A stretch of DNA of 54,306 nucleotides, from assembly GCA_018713165.1 (NCBI GenBank), contig DVFR01000041.1:1-54306 (forward strand), written 5' to 3'. The notes under the pieces were generated by a model that searched no databases, was not told the origin of the DNA, and saw nothing but the letters and a program-made list of their open reading frames with translations. The stretch's first letter is position 1. Each line of letters starts with the position of its first letter. Origin of the DNA: Candidatus Coproplasma stercoravium (GTDB lineage Bacteria; Bacillota; Clostridia; Christensenellales; Borkfalkiaceae). Shown here one piece after another: positions 42,495 to 52,196 of the stretch. The translations under genes were made by a program, and so were the position numbers.

Positions 42495-42524
42495 AAAAAG
42501 CGCAGGCGGCTGCCTGCGCTTTTT
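42495..42524. terminator. Terminator after the FMN-binding lipoprotein gene
   Basis: A perfect 13-bp stem (42495-42507 with 42512-42524) with a 4-nt loop ends in U runs both ways. It lies past the FMN lipoprotein stop and upstream of the apbE promoter. Confidence 0.85.
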
Positions 42525-42534
42525 AAATTGATTT

Positions 42535-42984
42535 TTATCCGGCGTTATAATTCCTGAGCGCGTCCTGCACGGCGCGGAGAAGCCTGCCGCTGCAATTCGT
42601 CGCTCCCGATATGAGGAAGTCGGAATCGCCTACCTCAGAAGGCGTGCCGTCTACTCCGCAGGTGACTTCAATCGCGAGGACCTCATCCACCGTTTTGCCG
42701 ACGTAGGCTGCGAGAAGTTCGTCCCTGCTTTCGAGATAGGCGTCCTTCCCGCCCCAGCTGTCGGTCACTTCGACGTAGTCGCTCGGAACGATTTCAACCG
42801 ACTGAATCACGCCCTCTTCTACCACAACGCTCACCTTAACTCCGTAATCGGCGCCGCCCCAGACGTTGGCGTAGTGATATTCGCCCTCGAGCCCGCCGTC
42901 GGTGCAGGCGGCAAAGCCCGCCGCAATGAATACGGAAACAGCACATATTGCAAGGCATATAAGAGCCCTTTTTAACTTACTCAT
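42535..42984 (-). CDS. FMN-binding lipoprotein (single SGAT domain)
   Basis: The 149-residue secreted lipoprotein starts at ATG 42984 with AAAGGAG at good spacing; 19 upstream open codons lack support. It has a signal peptide and lipobox (GFAAC, about Cys26). The FMN_bind domain is of about 110 residues, with GVKVSVVVEEGVIQSVEIV and a clean flavinylation motif DFLISGATNCSGRLLRAV. Next to the ApbE gene it is a likely substrate and a mobile or surface electron carrier, possibly receiving electrons from RnfG. Cys at TCGVDG and TNCSG are also present. Confidence 0.85.
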   Translation of the reverse strand: MSKLKRALICLAICAVSVFIAAGFAACTDGGLEGEYHYANVWGGADYGVKVSVVVEEGVIQSVEIVPSDYVEVTDSWGGKDAYLESRDELLAAYVGKTVDEVLAIEVTCGVDGTPSEVGDSDFLISGATNCSGRLLRAVQDALRNYNAG

Positions 42985-43058
42985 AAACAACTCCTTTAAA
43001 AAACGCCGAGGCCGCACGCGCTCGCATACGGAACGTCGCAATTCATCTTACAACATTA

Positions 43059-43097
43059 TACCGCGCAGTCGCTTTAAAATCAAGCGACTGCGCGGTA
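43059..43097. terminator. Terminator after the MacB-like gene
   Basis: A perfect 16-bp stem (43059-43074 with 43082-43097) and a 7-nt loop lie between the end of the ABC exporter gene (43154) and the FMN lipoprotein start. Confidence 0.8.
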
Positions 43098-43153
43098 TTA
43101 AAAACAATTACCGGAACAATTTTATGCTAACAGCGCCACATTCCGCGCCCGTA

Positions 43154-45931
43154 TTATTCCGTACGGAGCGCGATTACGGGGTCTTTCTTCGCGGCGGCGG
43201 AGGCAGGAATGAGCCCCGAAATGAGCGTGAGAACGACGCTTACGCAGACCATTATGAGAGCCTGCCATACAGGAAGAGCCGCAAGAGACGAAATGCCCGT
43301 GAGCGGCGTTAAGATGAGGTTGATGACGATTTGCAGGAGATATGCGACAAGAATGCCGATAAGTCCCGCAAACAGACCGATGATGAACGTTTCAGCATTG
43401 AATACGTGCCGTATATCCCGTTTTCGGGCACCGATACTTCGTAGAATACCTATCTCCTTGGTTCGCTCGACGACGGATACATAGGTTATTACGCCAATCA
43501 TTACGGTAGATACTACGAGCGAAATGGCCGTGAACGCGACGAGCACGTACGTTATGGCGTTGAGTATCGTATTTACCATTCCCATGAGCGTGCCGACGGT
43601 ATCCGCATAATTAATTTCGGTGGGGCCGTCGTAACCGTCATAGGTGCCGTGCTCATTAAAGTAAGCCGTACGCGCCGCCTCTACCGCACTGTTCCATTCG
43701 TCGAGATAGGCGAGCATTTCTTCTTTCGAATCAAAATCGCGCGCATAAACAGAAACTGTTGCGGGCGTGTCGTTGCCGCCGAGCAAACGAACGGTTTCTG
43801 TAACGTCGCTCGCAGTAAAGCCCGATTGCGAACTGTATTTCGCAGTCACGGTTTCGGGAATCAATCCGTTTGAAAGCAGATGTGCAACCCAGTTGGCTAT
43901 CGTCTGTTCGCCTGCAACCGTTCCGAGCTCTGTAGGGCTTGTGAACGCGTTTATCGTGTTTACAATGTCAGACTGCATATTAACTGAGATATACTCTGTC
44001 AAAAGCTCCTCGGTTATATTTAAACCCGACGTAAGACAACCGTAAGTAAGCCCGTCTTTGAGCCTTAAAATTCCGCTTATTTTGAGAGTTTTGCCCTGTT
44101 CTTCGGTTATATCGGCCGAAACGCTCTCACCGGGTTCGGCTATGTCGTAGCCGCGGTAATTATATGTATAACTACCGCCGTCAGTTTTTGTGTATAGCGC
44201 ATCATTGTAATACAGGGTATACTCCCTTCCTATTATATCTTCAAAAGGAATACTGTCGGGCTCTTCATTATCGCCGACTCCGTCCTCCGCCGATATGAAT
44301 AAATCAAGGAAACGCGTTTCGTCGAGGAAACCGAGCTGAACGAGAGTGAGGTCGATGACGTCGTTGCTCGAACCTACGACGAGCACGACCTCGTCAGAGC
44401 TGTCGGGGAAACTGCCCGCAACGACGTCGTACTGCGAAAGGACATACGAACCATAGTCCTCATCGCTGAAATCAGACGTGCCGGGCATAACGCTTACCAC
44501 GTCGGTAAAGAACTGTACGAACTGTGTGAGATTGGAATATTCATCCGCAGCCGTAGTGAGAATATACGTATAATACTCGCGCAGACTTTCAAGAGAGAGA
44601 TGGGCGTCTCTCGGCTCTATGCCTGTAGTTTCGGAACCTATCTCAACGTCGGTGAACAGATTGCCCGAAATGGATACGCCGTATGAATACTGAATGGCGT
44701 AATACAATTCCTCAGGCATCGACTCGAGATATTCGATATACGTCATATCCTTGCCGCCGATATTTGCAACGTTTCCGTCTGTAAGGTCATTCTGCGTGGT
44801 CATACCCTGCGCAAGCTGGGAGAGGAAGGAATTTATATAAACTTTATCGTCTATTTCGTCAAGTTCGAGATTAGCAGAACCGCTCATAAAGCTCGACATT
44901 GCGGATGTCAAATCAACCGAAGTTTCGCTCACCGTTACGGGATAGTATGAGAGCATATCCTCCTCGGTACTTCGTATGTAGTTGTTGAAGCCCGAAGAGA
45001 GCGCAAGCACGAGGCAGACCGATATTATGCCTATGCTGCCCGCGATTGCCGTTATCAGCGTGCGCGCCTTTTTTGTGAGCAGATTTTTGCCGCTTAAACC
45101 GAAAGCCGTGCGGAAAGACATCGAGGAGTGCTTCTTCTTTTCCTTTTCTGCCTTTTTATCGACGACGCCGCCGTTTTCGCGCACGGCTTTATCGAGCCGC
45201 TCCGCCTCGACGTGCGCCTTGTGCGCCCTCACCTCCGCCTCCTCTTCCACGGGGGAATAGGGTGCGCTGTCGCCTATAACGAGGCCGTCTTTGAGCTCTA
45301 CGATACGCGTGGAATACTTATAGGCAAGCTCCGGGTTGTGCGTTACCATTATAACAAGGCGCTCGCCCGCAATCTCCTTTATGAGCTCCATAATCTGTAT
45401 GCTAGTGTTTGTGTCGAGCGCGCCCGTGGGCTCGTCGGCAAGCAGTATTTCGGGATTGTTTACGAGTGCGCGGGCGATTGCAACCCTCTGCATCTGTCCG
45501 CCCGAGAGCTGGTTGGGGCGCTTGTTGAGCTCTGAGCCCAGCCCGACCCTGCGCAGGGCCTCCGCCGCGCGTTCTTTGCGCTCTCTGGGGCTCACGCCTG
45601 AGAGCGTTAAGGCGAGTTCTACGTTGCCGAGCACCGTCTGGTGGGGAATGAGGTTATAGGTCTGGAACACGAAACCTATGCGGTGGTTGCGGTAGGTGTC
45701 CCAGTCGCCGTCTTTGTAGTCCTTTGTCGAGGTGCCCTCGATGATAAGGTCGCCCGAGGTGTAGTGGTCAAGTCCGCCGATGATGTTCAAAAGAGTGGTT
45801 TTGCCGCAGCCCGATGCACCGAGAATGGAGACAAACTCGTTGCGGCGGAAGGCAAGGTTTATACCCTTTAATGCCGACACGGTGGAGTCGCCGACCTTAT
45901 AGTCCTTTGTGATGTTGCGAAGTTGAAGCAT
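43154..45931 (-). CDS. MacB/FtsX-type ABC transporter, ATPase fused to permease
   Basis: The 925-residue fusion has an N-terminal ATPase (Walker [13 protein letters not shown], signature [15 protein letters not shown], Walker [13 protein letters not shown], switch MVTHNPELA; residues 1-230), and a charged linker. One helix follows ([20 protein letters not shown]), then an outer domain of about 430 residues and three C-terminal helices of the FtsX type ([20 protein letters not shown]). MacB-type proteins act by mechanotransmission rather than classical transport; substrates may be lipoproteins, peptides or antimicrobials. The outer domain is larger than MacB's. A GAGGAAG ribosome site precedes the ATG. 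The gene is isolated, with a terminator after it and no partner protein. Confidence 0.88.
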   Translation of the reverse strand: MLQLRNITKDYKVGDSTVSALKGINLAFRRNEFVSILGASGCGKTTLLNIIGGLDHYTSGDLIIEGTSTKDYKDGDWDTYRNHRIGFVFQTYNLIPHQTVLGNVELALTLSGVSPRERKERAAEALRRVGLGSELNKRPNQLSGGQMQRVAIARALVNNPEILLADEPTGALDTNTSIQIMELIKEIAGERLVIMVTHNPELAYKYSTRIVELKDGLVIGDSAPYSPVEEEAEVRAHKAHVEAERLDKAVRENGGVVDKKAEKEKKKHSSMSFRTAFGLSGKNLLTKKARTLITAIAGSIGIISVCLVLALSSGFNNYIRSTEEDMLSYYPVTVSETSVDLTSAMSSFMSGSANLELDEIDDKVYINSFLSQLAQGMTTQNDLTDGNVANIGGKDMTYIEYLESMPEELYYAIQYSYGVSISGNLFTDVEIGSETTGIEPRDAHLSLESLREYYTYILTTAADEYSNLTQFVQFFTDVVSVMPGTSDFSDEDYGSYVLSQYDVVAGSFPDSSDEVVLVVGSSNDVIDLTLVQLGFLDETRFLDLFISAEDGVGDNEEPDSIPFEDIIGREYTLYYNDALYTKTDGGSYTYNYRGYDIAEPGESVSADITEEQGKTLKISGILRLKDGLTYGCLTSGLNITEELLTEYISVNMQSDIVNTINAFTSPTELGTVAGEQTIANWVAHLLSNGLIPETVTAKYSSQSGFTASDVTETVRLLGGNDTPATVSVYARDFDSKEEMLAYLDEWNSAVEAARTAYFNEHGTYDGYDGPTEINYADTVGTLMGMVNTILNAITYVLVAFTAISLVVSTVMIGVITYVSVVERTKEIGILRSIGARKRDIRHVFNAETFIIGLFAGLIGILVAYLLQIVINLILTPLTGISSLAALPVWQALIMVCVSVVLTLISGLIPASAAAKKDPVIALRTE

Positions 45932-46106
45932 CTTTCTTCCTCTTTATAAATAAAAAAACTTTCGGTTTTTATAAGCTTGCGGAGCCGGCGCCTTTAACCT
46001 GCCCTGCGGCGGATAAAGGCGGATAAATTTTTACACATTTGTTTTTACCGTACAAATTATAACGACAAAATATAAATTTCCTATAAAATAACGGTGAAAT
46101 TATTTT

Positions 46107-46973
46107 TTATTTTGTGTTATTTTTCGTTTCGTTGTCGTCGCCATCCGAATGTCCGTCCTGTGCGGCGTTTGAATCGCGCCCGCGGCGCTCCTTTATTTTA
46201 TCGAAGTACTCTGAAAGCATCTCCTGAACGCTCTTGCCCGATTTGAAAGCGAACAAAAAGCTCGCCTTTTTTGCCTTAGCCTTCTCGCGCGTGCGTTTCA
46301 TGCTCTCGGCAGCTTTTTCTTTGCCCTTTTCCAGCCCCTCTTTAAAGTTTTCCTTGCCGCGCTCTATGCTCTCTTTAACGCTCTCTTTGAGCTTTTCAAA
46401 CGAGACGATTATATGGTTCTCTTTTGCGAACTTGCGAATCTTTACCGACAAATTCAGAGAGTGCGCGAGGTCGACGATGAAAACGCCGAAAAACAGTCCG
46501 ACGAAGAACGCGAACCCGAGATGGGTTACGAACCACGCCACCCAGCCGATTATAAACTGATGGATAAAAATTATGTAAATTGCCGCGGCGGCCGTCCAGA
46601 GCAAAGAGAAAAGCGGGCATATTATGCCCTGAATATTGCCTGGCTGTTTGGAATAGTCCCATAGCTTTATCTTCATGCCCTTGATAAAAATTATGCCCGC
46701 GACGTATTCAAGCGCGGTTAAAAGCACGCCTGCAATTAAAATTAAAATAAGTTTATCAGCCCATGCGTAGCCGGTGTTTACGGGGATAAAACTCACGGCA
46801 TACATAAAGGTGGGCCCGAAGCCGTAGAGCGGAAGGTACGGGCCCGTTAAAAAACCGGGGTTTATCCATTTTTTTGCACTGAATATCCTGCGGAACAGAA
46901 CTTCGGCACACCAGCCGAGGCAACTGCCCACGAAAAAGAGAAAGCACAGTTCGAGCACTATCCGGGCGACCAT
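46107..46973 (-). CDS. Putative ABC-transporter permease, CmpB family, with coiled-coil tail
   Basis: The 288-residue protein starts at 46973 (MVARIVLEL), with AAGGA upstream; the longer open frame lacks a site. Five predicted helices fill the first 190 residues, with family motifs GSCLGWCAEVLFRRIF, INPGFLTGPYLPLYGFGP and a WDYSKQPGNIQG loop. After the membrane part a highly charged helical tail (KLKESVKESIERGKENFKEG, about 90 residues) is unusual and probably forms a cytoplasmic coiled coil. The 'permease' name is inherited from annotation; transport is unproven. Confidence 0.75.
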   Translation of the reverse strand: MVARIVLELCFLFFVGSCLGWCAEVLFRRIFSAKKWINPGFLTGPYLPLYGFGPTFMYAVSFIPVNTGYAWADKLILILIAGVLLTALEYVAGIIFIKGMKIKLWDYSKQPGNIQGIICPLFSLLWTAAAAIYIIFIHQFIIGWVAWFVTHLGFAFFVGLFFGVFIVDLAHSLNLSVKIRKFAKENHIIVSFEKLKESVKESIERGKENFKEGLEKGKEKAAESMKRTREKAKAKKASFLFAFKSGKSVQEMLSEYFDKIKERRGRDSNAAQDGHSDGDDNETKNNTK

Positions 46974-47022
46974 AAAAAGTCTTTCCTTATTGTAAATTAA
47001 TATTGTGGCAAAAACGCCGCTC

Positions 47023-47046
47023 GTTGCGGCATATATGCGGGGCAAT
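47023..47046. repeat. Dispersed 3' element, near-identical copy
   Basis: One base differs over 24 positions from the copy at 31939-31962 (CATATATGCGG for CATATGTGCGG). It lies 23 nt past the gltX stop on the minus strand. Confidence 0.6.
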
Positions 47047-47068
47047 TACCTTTTTATAAGCAGGGAAA

Positions 47069-48709
47069 TTACCTCTTTGCGGCGTCGAGGCGGGCAAGCG
47101 AACGTTCGCGCCCGAGTATGCCCATAACCGTGCACAAATCGGGCGAGTTGGGGCTGCCCGTTATGGCTATGCGCACAATTTCGGCGGCGTCGGAGACGTT
47201 GCCCTTATACTTTTCGGGGTTAGCCTTATATTCGGAATTTTCGGATGCGAAGCCGACAGATGCCGCCGCCGTTTTAAGCTTTGCAAACCATGCGGAATTA
47301 TCGTCGTTTTCGTCGTAACTTTCAGCAAACGCCGAGAGCATGCCGTTTACGGTATCGCCGTCGAAGCGGAAGGAATATTCGGGGGCGAAAGTATCGTCGA
47401 AGAAATAATCGAAAAGGCGCACGCTCTGTTCGGCGCGCTCAATGTCCTTGCGGCGCTTTTTCTGCCCTGCGCCCATGATGAGCGCAAGGATTTTTATTAT
47501 ATATCCGCTGTTTTCAAAATGCGCCCTGTCGGCGTCGGTGCCGAATTCCTTTACCCAGCCGTTCAAAAATTCGTACATCTCCTCGGGCGTGAGCTTTGAA
47601 AGCTCGTCGCGCGAGACGTCGTTGAGCTTGTCGAGGTCGAAGAGCGCGCCGCTTCTCCCCATCTTTGAAACGGAGAAGGGGAACTCGGTATAGCTTGCCG
47701 TCGGGTTCTTTGCCGCCCACTCCTCGAAATTGGAGTTGAGAATGGTCATGAGATACTTTATAACCGCCGCGGGATAGTAGCCCTGCGCGCGGTAGAAATC
47801 GAGCGAGAGCTCGGGGTCTTTGCGCTTGGAGAGCTTGCGCTTGGTGCCGCCGTCTACCTTCATGAGCGAACAGGTATGGCCGTAGCGGGGAAGTTCGAAC
47901 CCGAGAACTTTGAACAGCTCTATGTGAATGGGCAGGCTTGACAGCCACTCCTCGCCCCTTATAACGAGCGTGGTGCGCATAAAATGGTCGTCTATCGCGT
48001 GGGCGAAGTGATATGTGGGTATGCCGTCGGACTTTAATATGACGACGTCCTGATTATTTTCGGTTACGGTGATGCTGCCCTTAATCGCGTCGCGGAAGGT
48101 GTGCTTTATATTTACGTCGCCCTGCGATTTGAGCCTTATAACGTAGGGCATGCCCTTATCGAGCGCAGCGTAAATTTCCTCCTCCGACTTGTCGCGCCAC
48201 ACGGCGTATTTGCCGTAGTAGCCCGTTATCTCCTTATTTTCGGTCTGAACGCGCCTTATTTCGTCGAGCTCCTCCTCCGTGCAGAAGCAGGGATATGCGA
48301 GCCCGCGCTCTATGAGGTCTTTGGCGAAAGCCCTGTATATTGGCGCGCGGCGGCGCTGGTAATAGGGGCCGTATGCGTTTTCACCATCTATCTCAGCGCC
48401 TTCGTCGAAGTTTATTCCGAAGTACTTCAGGGAACGGATAACCGACTCCACCGCTCCGTCCACCTTGCGCTTTTCGTCGGTATCCTCGATTCTGAGGTAG
48501 AACACGCCGCCCGTGGTATGCGCGGCGCGCTCGTCGGCAAGCGCGCTGTATAAGTTGCCGAGGTGTATAAAGCCCGTGGGCGAGGGCGCAAGGCGGGTAA
48601 CTTCCGCCCCCTCCTTTAAAACGCGGGGAGGGTAAGCCTTTTCGCAGTCGGAAAGAGAGGGTAAATTTTCGTCGGGAATGAGCCTTGCGGCAAGTTTTTT
48701 CAAGTCCAT
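47069..48709 (-). CDS. gltX: Glutamyl-tRNA synthetase
   Basis: This cytoplasmic class I synthetase charges tRNA-Glu. In 546 residues it has the HIGH-type motif HLGN in LAPSPTGFIHLGNLYSALAD and the KMSKS-type motif KRKLSKRKDP. The length and the later helical anticodon domain fit the Glu/Gln-type enzyme found in Clostridia. Whether it is discriminating or also charges tRNA-Gln cannot be read from motifs. AAGGTGAG is upstream of the ATG. It stands alone, with a dispersed 3' element just past its stop. Confidence 0.95.
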   Translation of the reverse strand: MDLKKLAARLIPDENLPSLSDCEKAYPPRVLKEGAEVTRLAPSPTGFIHLGNLYSALADERAAHTTGGVFYLRIEDTDEKRKVDGAVESVIRSLKYFGINFDEGAEIDGENAYGPYYQRRRAPIYRAFAKDLIERGLAYPCFCTEEELDEIRRVQTENKEITGYYGKYAVWRDKSEEEIYAALDKGMPYVIRLKSQGDVNIKHTFRDAIKGSITVTENNQDVVILKSDGIPTYHFAHAIDDHFMRTTLVIRGEEWLSSLPIHIELFKVLGFELPRYGHTCSLMKVDGGTKRKLSKRKDPELSLDFYRAQGYYPAAVIKYLMTILNSNFEEWAAKNPTASYTEFPFSVSKMGRSGALFDLDKLNDVSRDELSKLTPEEMYEFLNGWVKEFGTDADRAHFENSGYIIKILALIMGAGQKKRRKDIERAEQSVRLFDYFFDDTFAPEYSFRFDGDTVNGMLSAFAESYDENDDNSAWFAKLKTAAASVGFASENSEYKANPEKYKGNVSDAAEIVRIAITGSPNSPDLCTVMGILGRERSLARLDAAKR

Positions 48710-48869
48710 ATTCTCACCTTTTTAAAGTTTTCCATTGTATTTTGCGGCGCGGGGCGCCGTATTATTTGAATTTTTAAATTGAGTTGCGGCTTTGCGCGGT
48801 TTGCAGGTTTAAAAAATGCAGAACGGAAACCCGGATACATTATACCACGCGCGGGCGCTGTTAGTCATT

Positions 48870-50177
48870 TTATTTGCCGTGCAATCTTGTATTTTTACGC
48901 AAAAAAACGGCAACCACGCGCGAACGCGCATACGATAAAATACGGAGCACGACTGCCGCCGCCGAAAGCCCAGCCGCAATCGCGGCGAGATACGCGGCGC
49001 AATCGGCGCCGTAAAAGGCCGCGCGCTCGAAGTCGCCCGCAGCTGAATATTCAGCCGCATAATAGAGCGACGCACCGGGAAGCAGTGGCACGACTGCGGG
49101 CGTTAAAAAGACGCCCGAGGGTATTTTATAAACCTGCGCAAAGGCATACGCCTGCACATATGCAGCAAACGCCGATATGAAAGTGCAAATAAAAGCGCCC
49201 GCGGGGAGCGCGAGAAGATATAGCGAATAGGTTAAAAGCGCCGCAAACGCACCCGAGAGCACGCGCTTTGCGCGAGCGTTGAACATCAGGCAGAAGCCCG
49301 CCGAACCGACGGCGCATGTTATGTATGAAACGACCACGGCACCGACGCCCGAACGCGGGTGAAACACCTCCTCCGTACCGAGAAAACCGAACGCCACGCG
49401 TGAAAAGGCATAGCCCGCCACTATCGCCGCCGTTGCCGCAAGTCCGCCCAGAATGCGGTATGCGCCCGAAAGAAGGTCGCCCGACAGCAAGTCGCGCAGG
49501 GCGTTGCATAGCTGCAAACCGGGTATAACCGTCATTATACTGCCGAGAATTACGAGCGAAGGGCTTGTGCCTATGCCCAAAAGGCCTGCGGCGTGGCATA
49601 AAATAAGCGACAGAGCTCCGCCCGCCGCAGAGAGAAGAAGAGTTCTTGCCGCGCCGCCCGAACCGCGCTTTGAAAGCGCGGAGGATAGAACGGCCGTAAC
49701 AAGCCCGACGATGAAACATATGAGCGCGTCGGAAATACTTCCGCCGAAAAAGGCGCAGAACGAGCCGCAGGCGAGCCCGCCGCCGAAATGCGTAAAACGG
49801 GAAGGCTTTAACATAAGAGCCCTGCCGAGCTCCTCCTCAACCTCTCCGAGCTCCGCGCCGCCCTCGGCAAGGCGGAGCACGCGGGAACAGTCCTCGAGGA
49901 GCGAAAGGTCGTTATTTGCGCCATATATGCGCTTTAATTGCGTTATGGTGACGCCGCAGGCGCGCACGGATATCTGCACGTGGGAGGGAAGCGCGGCAAC
50001 CTCGGCGCCGCACAGCGAATACGCCGCGCACATGCGCGCGGCAAAACTTTCGGAGAGCCCCACAGAGGCGCCCGCCGATACGAGCGCCGCACAGAGATTT
50101 AACGAAAGATTCGCAACCCTTTCGGCAAATTCGCGCCCGAATTTATAGCCTTCATGTTTTTCGCATAAATTTTCCAT
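48870..50177 (-). CDS. ThrE-type threonine/serine exporter, two-domain form
   Basis: The 435-residue membrane protein begins with a soluble segment (CEKHEGYKFGREFAERVANL), followed by the family's GASVGLSESFAARMC and SHVQISVRACGVTITQLKR stretch. About ten membrane helices in two blocks follow, matching the fused ThrE form (DUF1212 plus DUF3815). These export Thr/Ser or small peptides in Corynebacterium; in Clostridia the substrate is untested. The start ATG is only 7 nt after a TATAGT -10 box, with no ribosome site, so it may be leaderless. Confidence 0.85.
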   Translation of the reverse strand: MENLCEKHEGYKFGREFAERVANLSLNLCAALVSAGASVGLSESFAARMCAAYSLCGAEVAALPSHVQISVRACGVTITQLKRIYGANNDLSLLEDCSRVLRLAEGGAELGEVEEELGRALMLKPSRFTHFGGGLACGSFCAFFGGSISDALICFIVGLVTAVLSSALSKRGSGGAARTLLLSAAGGALSLILCHAAGLLGIGTSPSLVILGSIMTVIPGLQLCNALRDLLSGDLLSGAYRILGGLAATAAIVAGYAFSRVAFGFLGTEEVFHPRSGVGAVVVSYITCAVGSAGFCLMFNARAKRVLSGAFAALLTYSLYLLALPAGAFICTFISAFAAYVQAYAFAQVYKIPSGVFLTPAVVPLLPGASLYYAAEYSAAGDFERAAFYGADCAAYLAAIAAGLSAAAVVLRILSYARSRVVAVFLRKNTRLHGK

Positions 50178-50184
50178 ACGTTAT

Positions 50185-50300
50185 ACTATACGGAAAAATT
50201 GCGTTTATGCAGAATTAAAATAAAAAATTAAAAAATTAAAGTTAGATTTTTAATTAAAATAAAATTAATTTTTAATTTAAATTTTATTTTTTATTTAAAA
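50185..50300 (-). promoter_or_regulatory. thrE-type promoter with long AT-only upstream tract
   Basis: A TATAGT -10 (50185-50190) ends 7 nt before the ATG at 50177. Upstream, 50213-50300 is A/T except for two G residues and is largely self-complementary (AAAATAAAAAATT... with ...AATTTTATTTTTT). It would serve as an UP element or a bent segment. Beyond it, a GTGCGGC/GCCGCAC hairpin (50302-50332) ends the XRE transcript. Confidence 0.55.
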
Positions 50301-50342
50301 GGTGCGGCAATATAGTTAAAATACCGCCGCACGAAAATATTT

Positions 50343-50942
50343 TTATTTTACTTTACGAAAAACAAACCACAAAATTATAAGCACCTCGAACGGACACGCC
50401 GCGACGAACAGAAGCCAGAGATTGCCAATCTCTGTAAAGAGGTACATAAACGTGAAAATCATGGCGGCGAGCGACCACACAATCAGCGAACAGGTTATCG
50501 CGTTGGTGATTCTGTTGCCCCATACTGCCGAAAATACCGTTAAAACTATCGAAGAGACGAACGCCGCAGCGACGAAACTTAAATATTCGTACTCCAAATC
50601 GGGAATATAGCAGAGTATTACAAAGATACCCGTTGCAATAAACCACACGAGCGCGAACGACAGCAGAGTTATTAAAATCTGCTTTTTGCGCTTGTGGAGC
50701 ACGGGTTTTACTTCCTTTTCCTTAGGGCGGCTTACAAGGTCGTCGAGCGTAATGTTATATATGCCCGCTATCTGCATTAAAACGCGGATATCGGGAACGG
50801 ACTCGCCCCTCTCCCACTTGGATACCGCCTTATCGGAATAATTCAAAAGCTCTGCAAGCTGCGCCTGCGTGAGATTTGCCTTGGTGCGGAAGCGCAAAAG
50901 ATTTTCTGCAATTATATCTTTTATATCTTCTTGTTCGTTCAT
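50343..50942 (-). CDS. XRE-family regulator tethered to the membrane
   Basis: The 199-residue protein starts with an XRE HTH (KANLTQAQLAELLNYSDKAV SKWERG in residues 19-45) and has four predicted C-terminal helices from about residue 93. It is an HTH_3-type DNA-binding protein anchored in the membrane, probably sensing envelope or metabolic state. The ATG at 50942 is 6 nt after TAAAAT with TTGATT 17 bp before it, so the mRNA should be leaderless. Inverted repeats around 50990-51010 may be its operator. It is divergent from degV. Confidence 0.85.
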   Translation of the reverse strand: MNEQEDIKDIIAENLLRFRTKANLTQAQLAELLNYSDKAVSKWERGESVPDIRVLMQIAGIYNITLDDLVSRPKEKEVKPVLHKRKKQILITLLSFALVWFIATGIFVILCYIPDLEYEYLSFVAAAFVSSIVLTVFSAVWGNRITNAITCSLIVWSLAAMIFTFMYLFTEIGNLWLLFVAACPFEVLIILWFVFRKVK

Positions 50943-51257
50943 AATGCAATTTTACCATATATTTGTTATAAAATCAAGGCTATTTGCCCCATTCTACTGT
51001 GAGTAGAATGTGAAATTTTTGCAGTAGAGTCGGTATTTCGCGCGGTATAGCGCGATTTTTTAATCGTAGAGCAAAACGCCGAACAATAGGGTGTATTACG
51101 CAGTACAATCGTATATAATTATTTATGTAAAAAGCGCAAAACACGTTTGGCGCTTTGAACTTTTGAATTTTTAGCGGAATAAAAAGATTACAACATTGCG
51201 ATTACGCGGCGCAAAAGAGCGCATAAAGTTTTATTTTATTACAGGAGAAATATTACA
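50943..51257. promoter_or_regulatory. Divergent XRE/degV regulatory region
   Basis: This 315-bp region has no gene. On the minus side TAAAAT (50949-50954) and TTGATT (50972-50977), 17 bp apart, form the XRE promoter. A perfect 9-bp inverted repeat with a GTG spacer (50990-50998 with 51002-51010) and two partial half sites, AGTAGAG (near 51023) and AGTACAAT (near 51102), look like operators. A TATAAT at 51114-51119 and AAAGCGC/GCGCTTT hairpin (about 51132-51157) form the degV leader, which ends in CAGGAGAA. Confidence 0.65.
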
Positions 51258-52196
51258 ATGAAATTCGATATCTTCGTAGATTCATCCGCCAACCTCACCG
51301 AAAAGATGATTGAAGATTGCGGAATCAGAGTTATATCGTATGTATGCACCTGCGACGGCAAGGAGGTTATCTGCTATAAAGACGGAAATACTTTTGCGCA
51401 GTCTGCAAAAGATTTTTATGCGGCGATGAGCGCGGGAGCCGACGTCTCCACCTCCCTTATAACGCAGGAGAGGTTTGAGGCTGAATGGGAACCCTCGCTG
51501 AAAGAGGGCAGAGACGTGCTTATGTTTACCATCTCTTCGCAGGTGAGCGGCACCAACCATCAGGCAAACCTCGCGGCCGAGGCGCTCATGAAGAAGTATC
51601 CCGCGAGGAAGATTTACGTTGCCGACTCGGTGAACTCCTCCCTCGGCGAGGGACTGCTTGCCGTTAAGGCGGCAAACCTGCGCGATATGGGCGAAACGCT
51701 CGACACCTGCGCGAAGTGGATTGAAAACAACAAGTGGAAGATGAATTCCTACTTCACCGTATCCGACCTCAAATATCTGAGAAAGGGCGGCAGAATTTCG
51801 GGCGTGACGGCGCTTGCGGGTACGCTTTTAAACATAAAGCCCATTCTCAAGGCCGACGGAAACGGCAGAATCGTTATGTGCGGCAGGGTTAAGGGCAGGA
51901 GAAAATCGGTAGCCGAGCTCGCCGACTACTACAAAAATTATGCGGTGTTCCCCGAGGGACAGACCGCGGCCATCTGCCACTGCGACTGCGAGGACGAGGC
52001 AAACGCGCTCGCCGATATGATAAGGCAGCTCGGCGCGAAGGACGTGACCGTGGAGTATTACGATATAGTGAGCGGCGCGCACGTAGGGCCCGGCACGATT
52101 GCATTGTTCTTTATGGGTAAAGACAGACGCGGCGAACAGGCCGAAGAGGCAAAAAAAGCTGCGGGCAAAACAATGCGCGCCGAAGGTAAGATATAA
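51258..52196 (+). CDS. DegV family fatty-acid-binding protein
   Basis: This cytoplasmic fatty-acid carrier resembles FakB, which hands fatty acids to the FakA kinase. In 312 residues it has the N-terminal DSSANLTEKMIEDCGI motif, TSLITQERFEAEW with the TS(Q) segment, and GKVSDLKYLRKGGRIS-like DLKYLRKGGRISGVTA with the conserved Arg of the binding site. The C-terminal tail is basic and disordered (RRGEQAEEAKKAAGKTMRAE). AGGAGA precedes ATG 51258. No fakA homologue is in the window. Confidence 0.92.
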   Translation: MKFDIFVDSSANLTEKMIEDCGIRVISYVCTCDGKEVICYKDGNTFAQSAKDFYAAMSAGADVSTSLITQERFEAEWEPSLKEGRDVLMFTISSQVSGTNHQANLAAEALMKKYPARKIYVADSVNSSLGEGLLAVKAANLRDMGETLDTCAKWIENNKWKMNSYFTVSDLKYLRKGGRISGVTALAGTLLNIKPILKADGNGRIVMCGRVKGRRKSVAELADYYKNYAVFPEGQTAAICHCDCEDEANALADMIRQLGAKDVTVEYYDIVSGAHVGPGTIALFFMGKDRRGEQAEEAKKAAGKTMRAEGKI

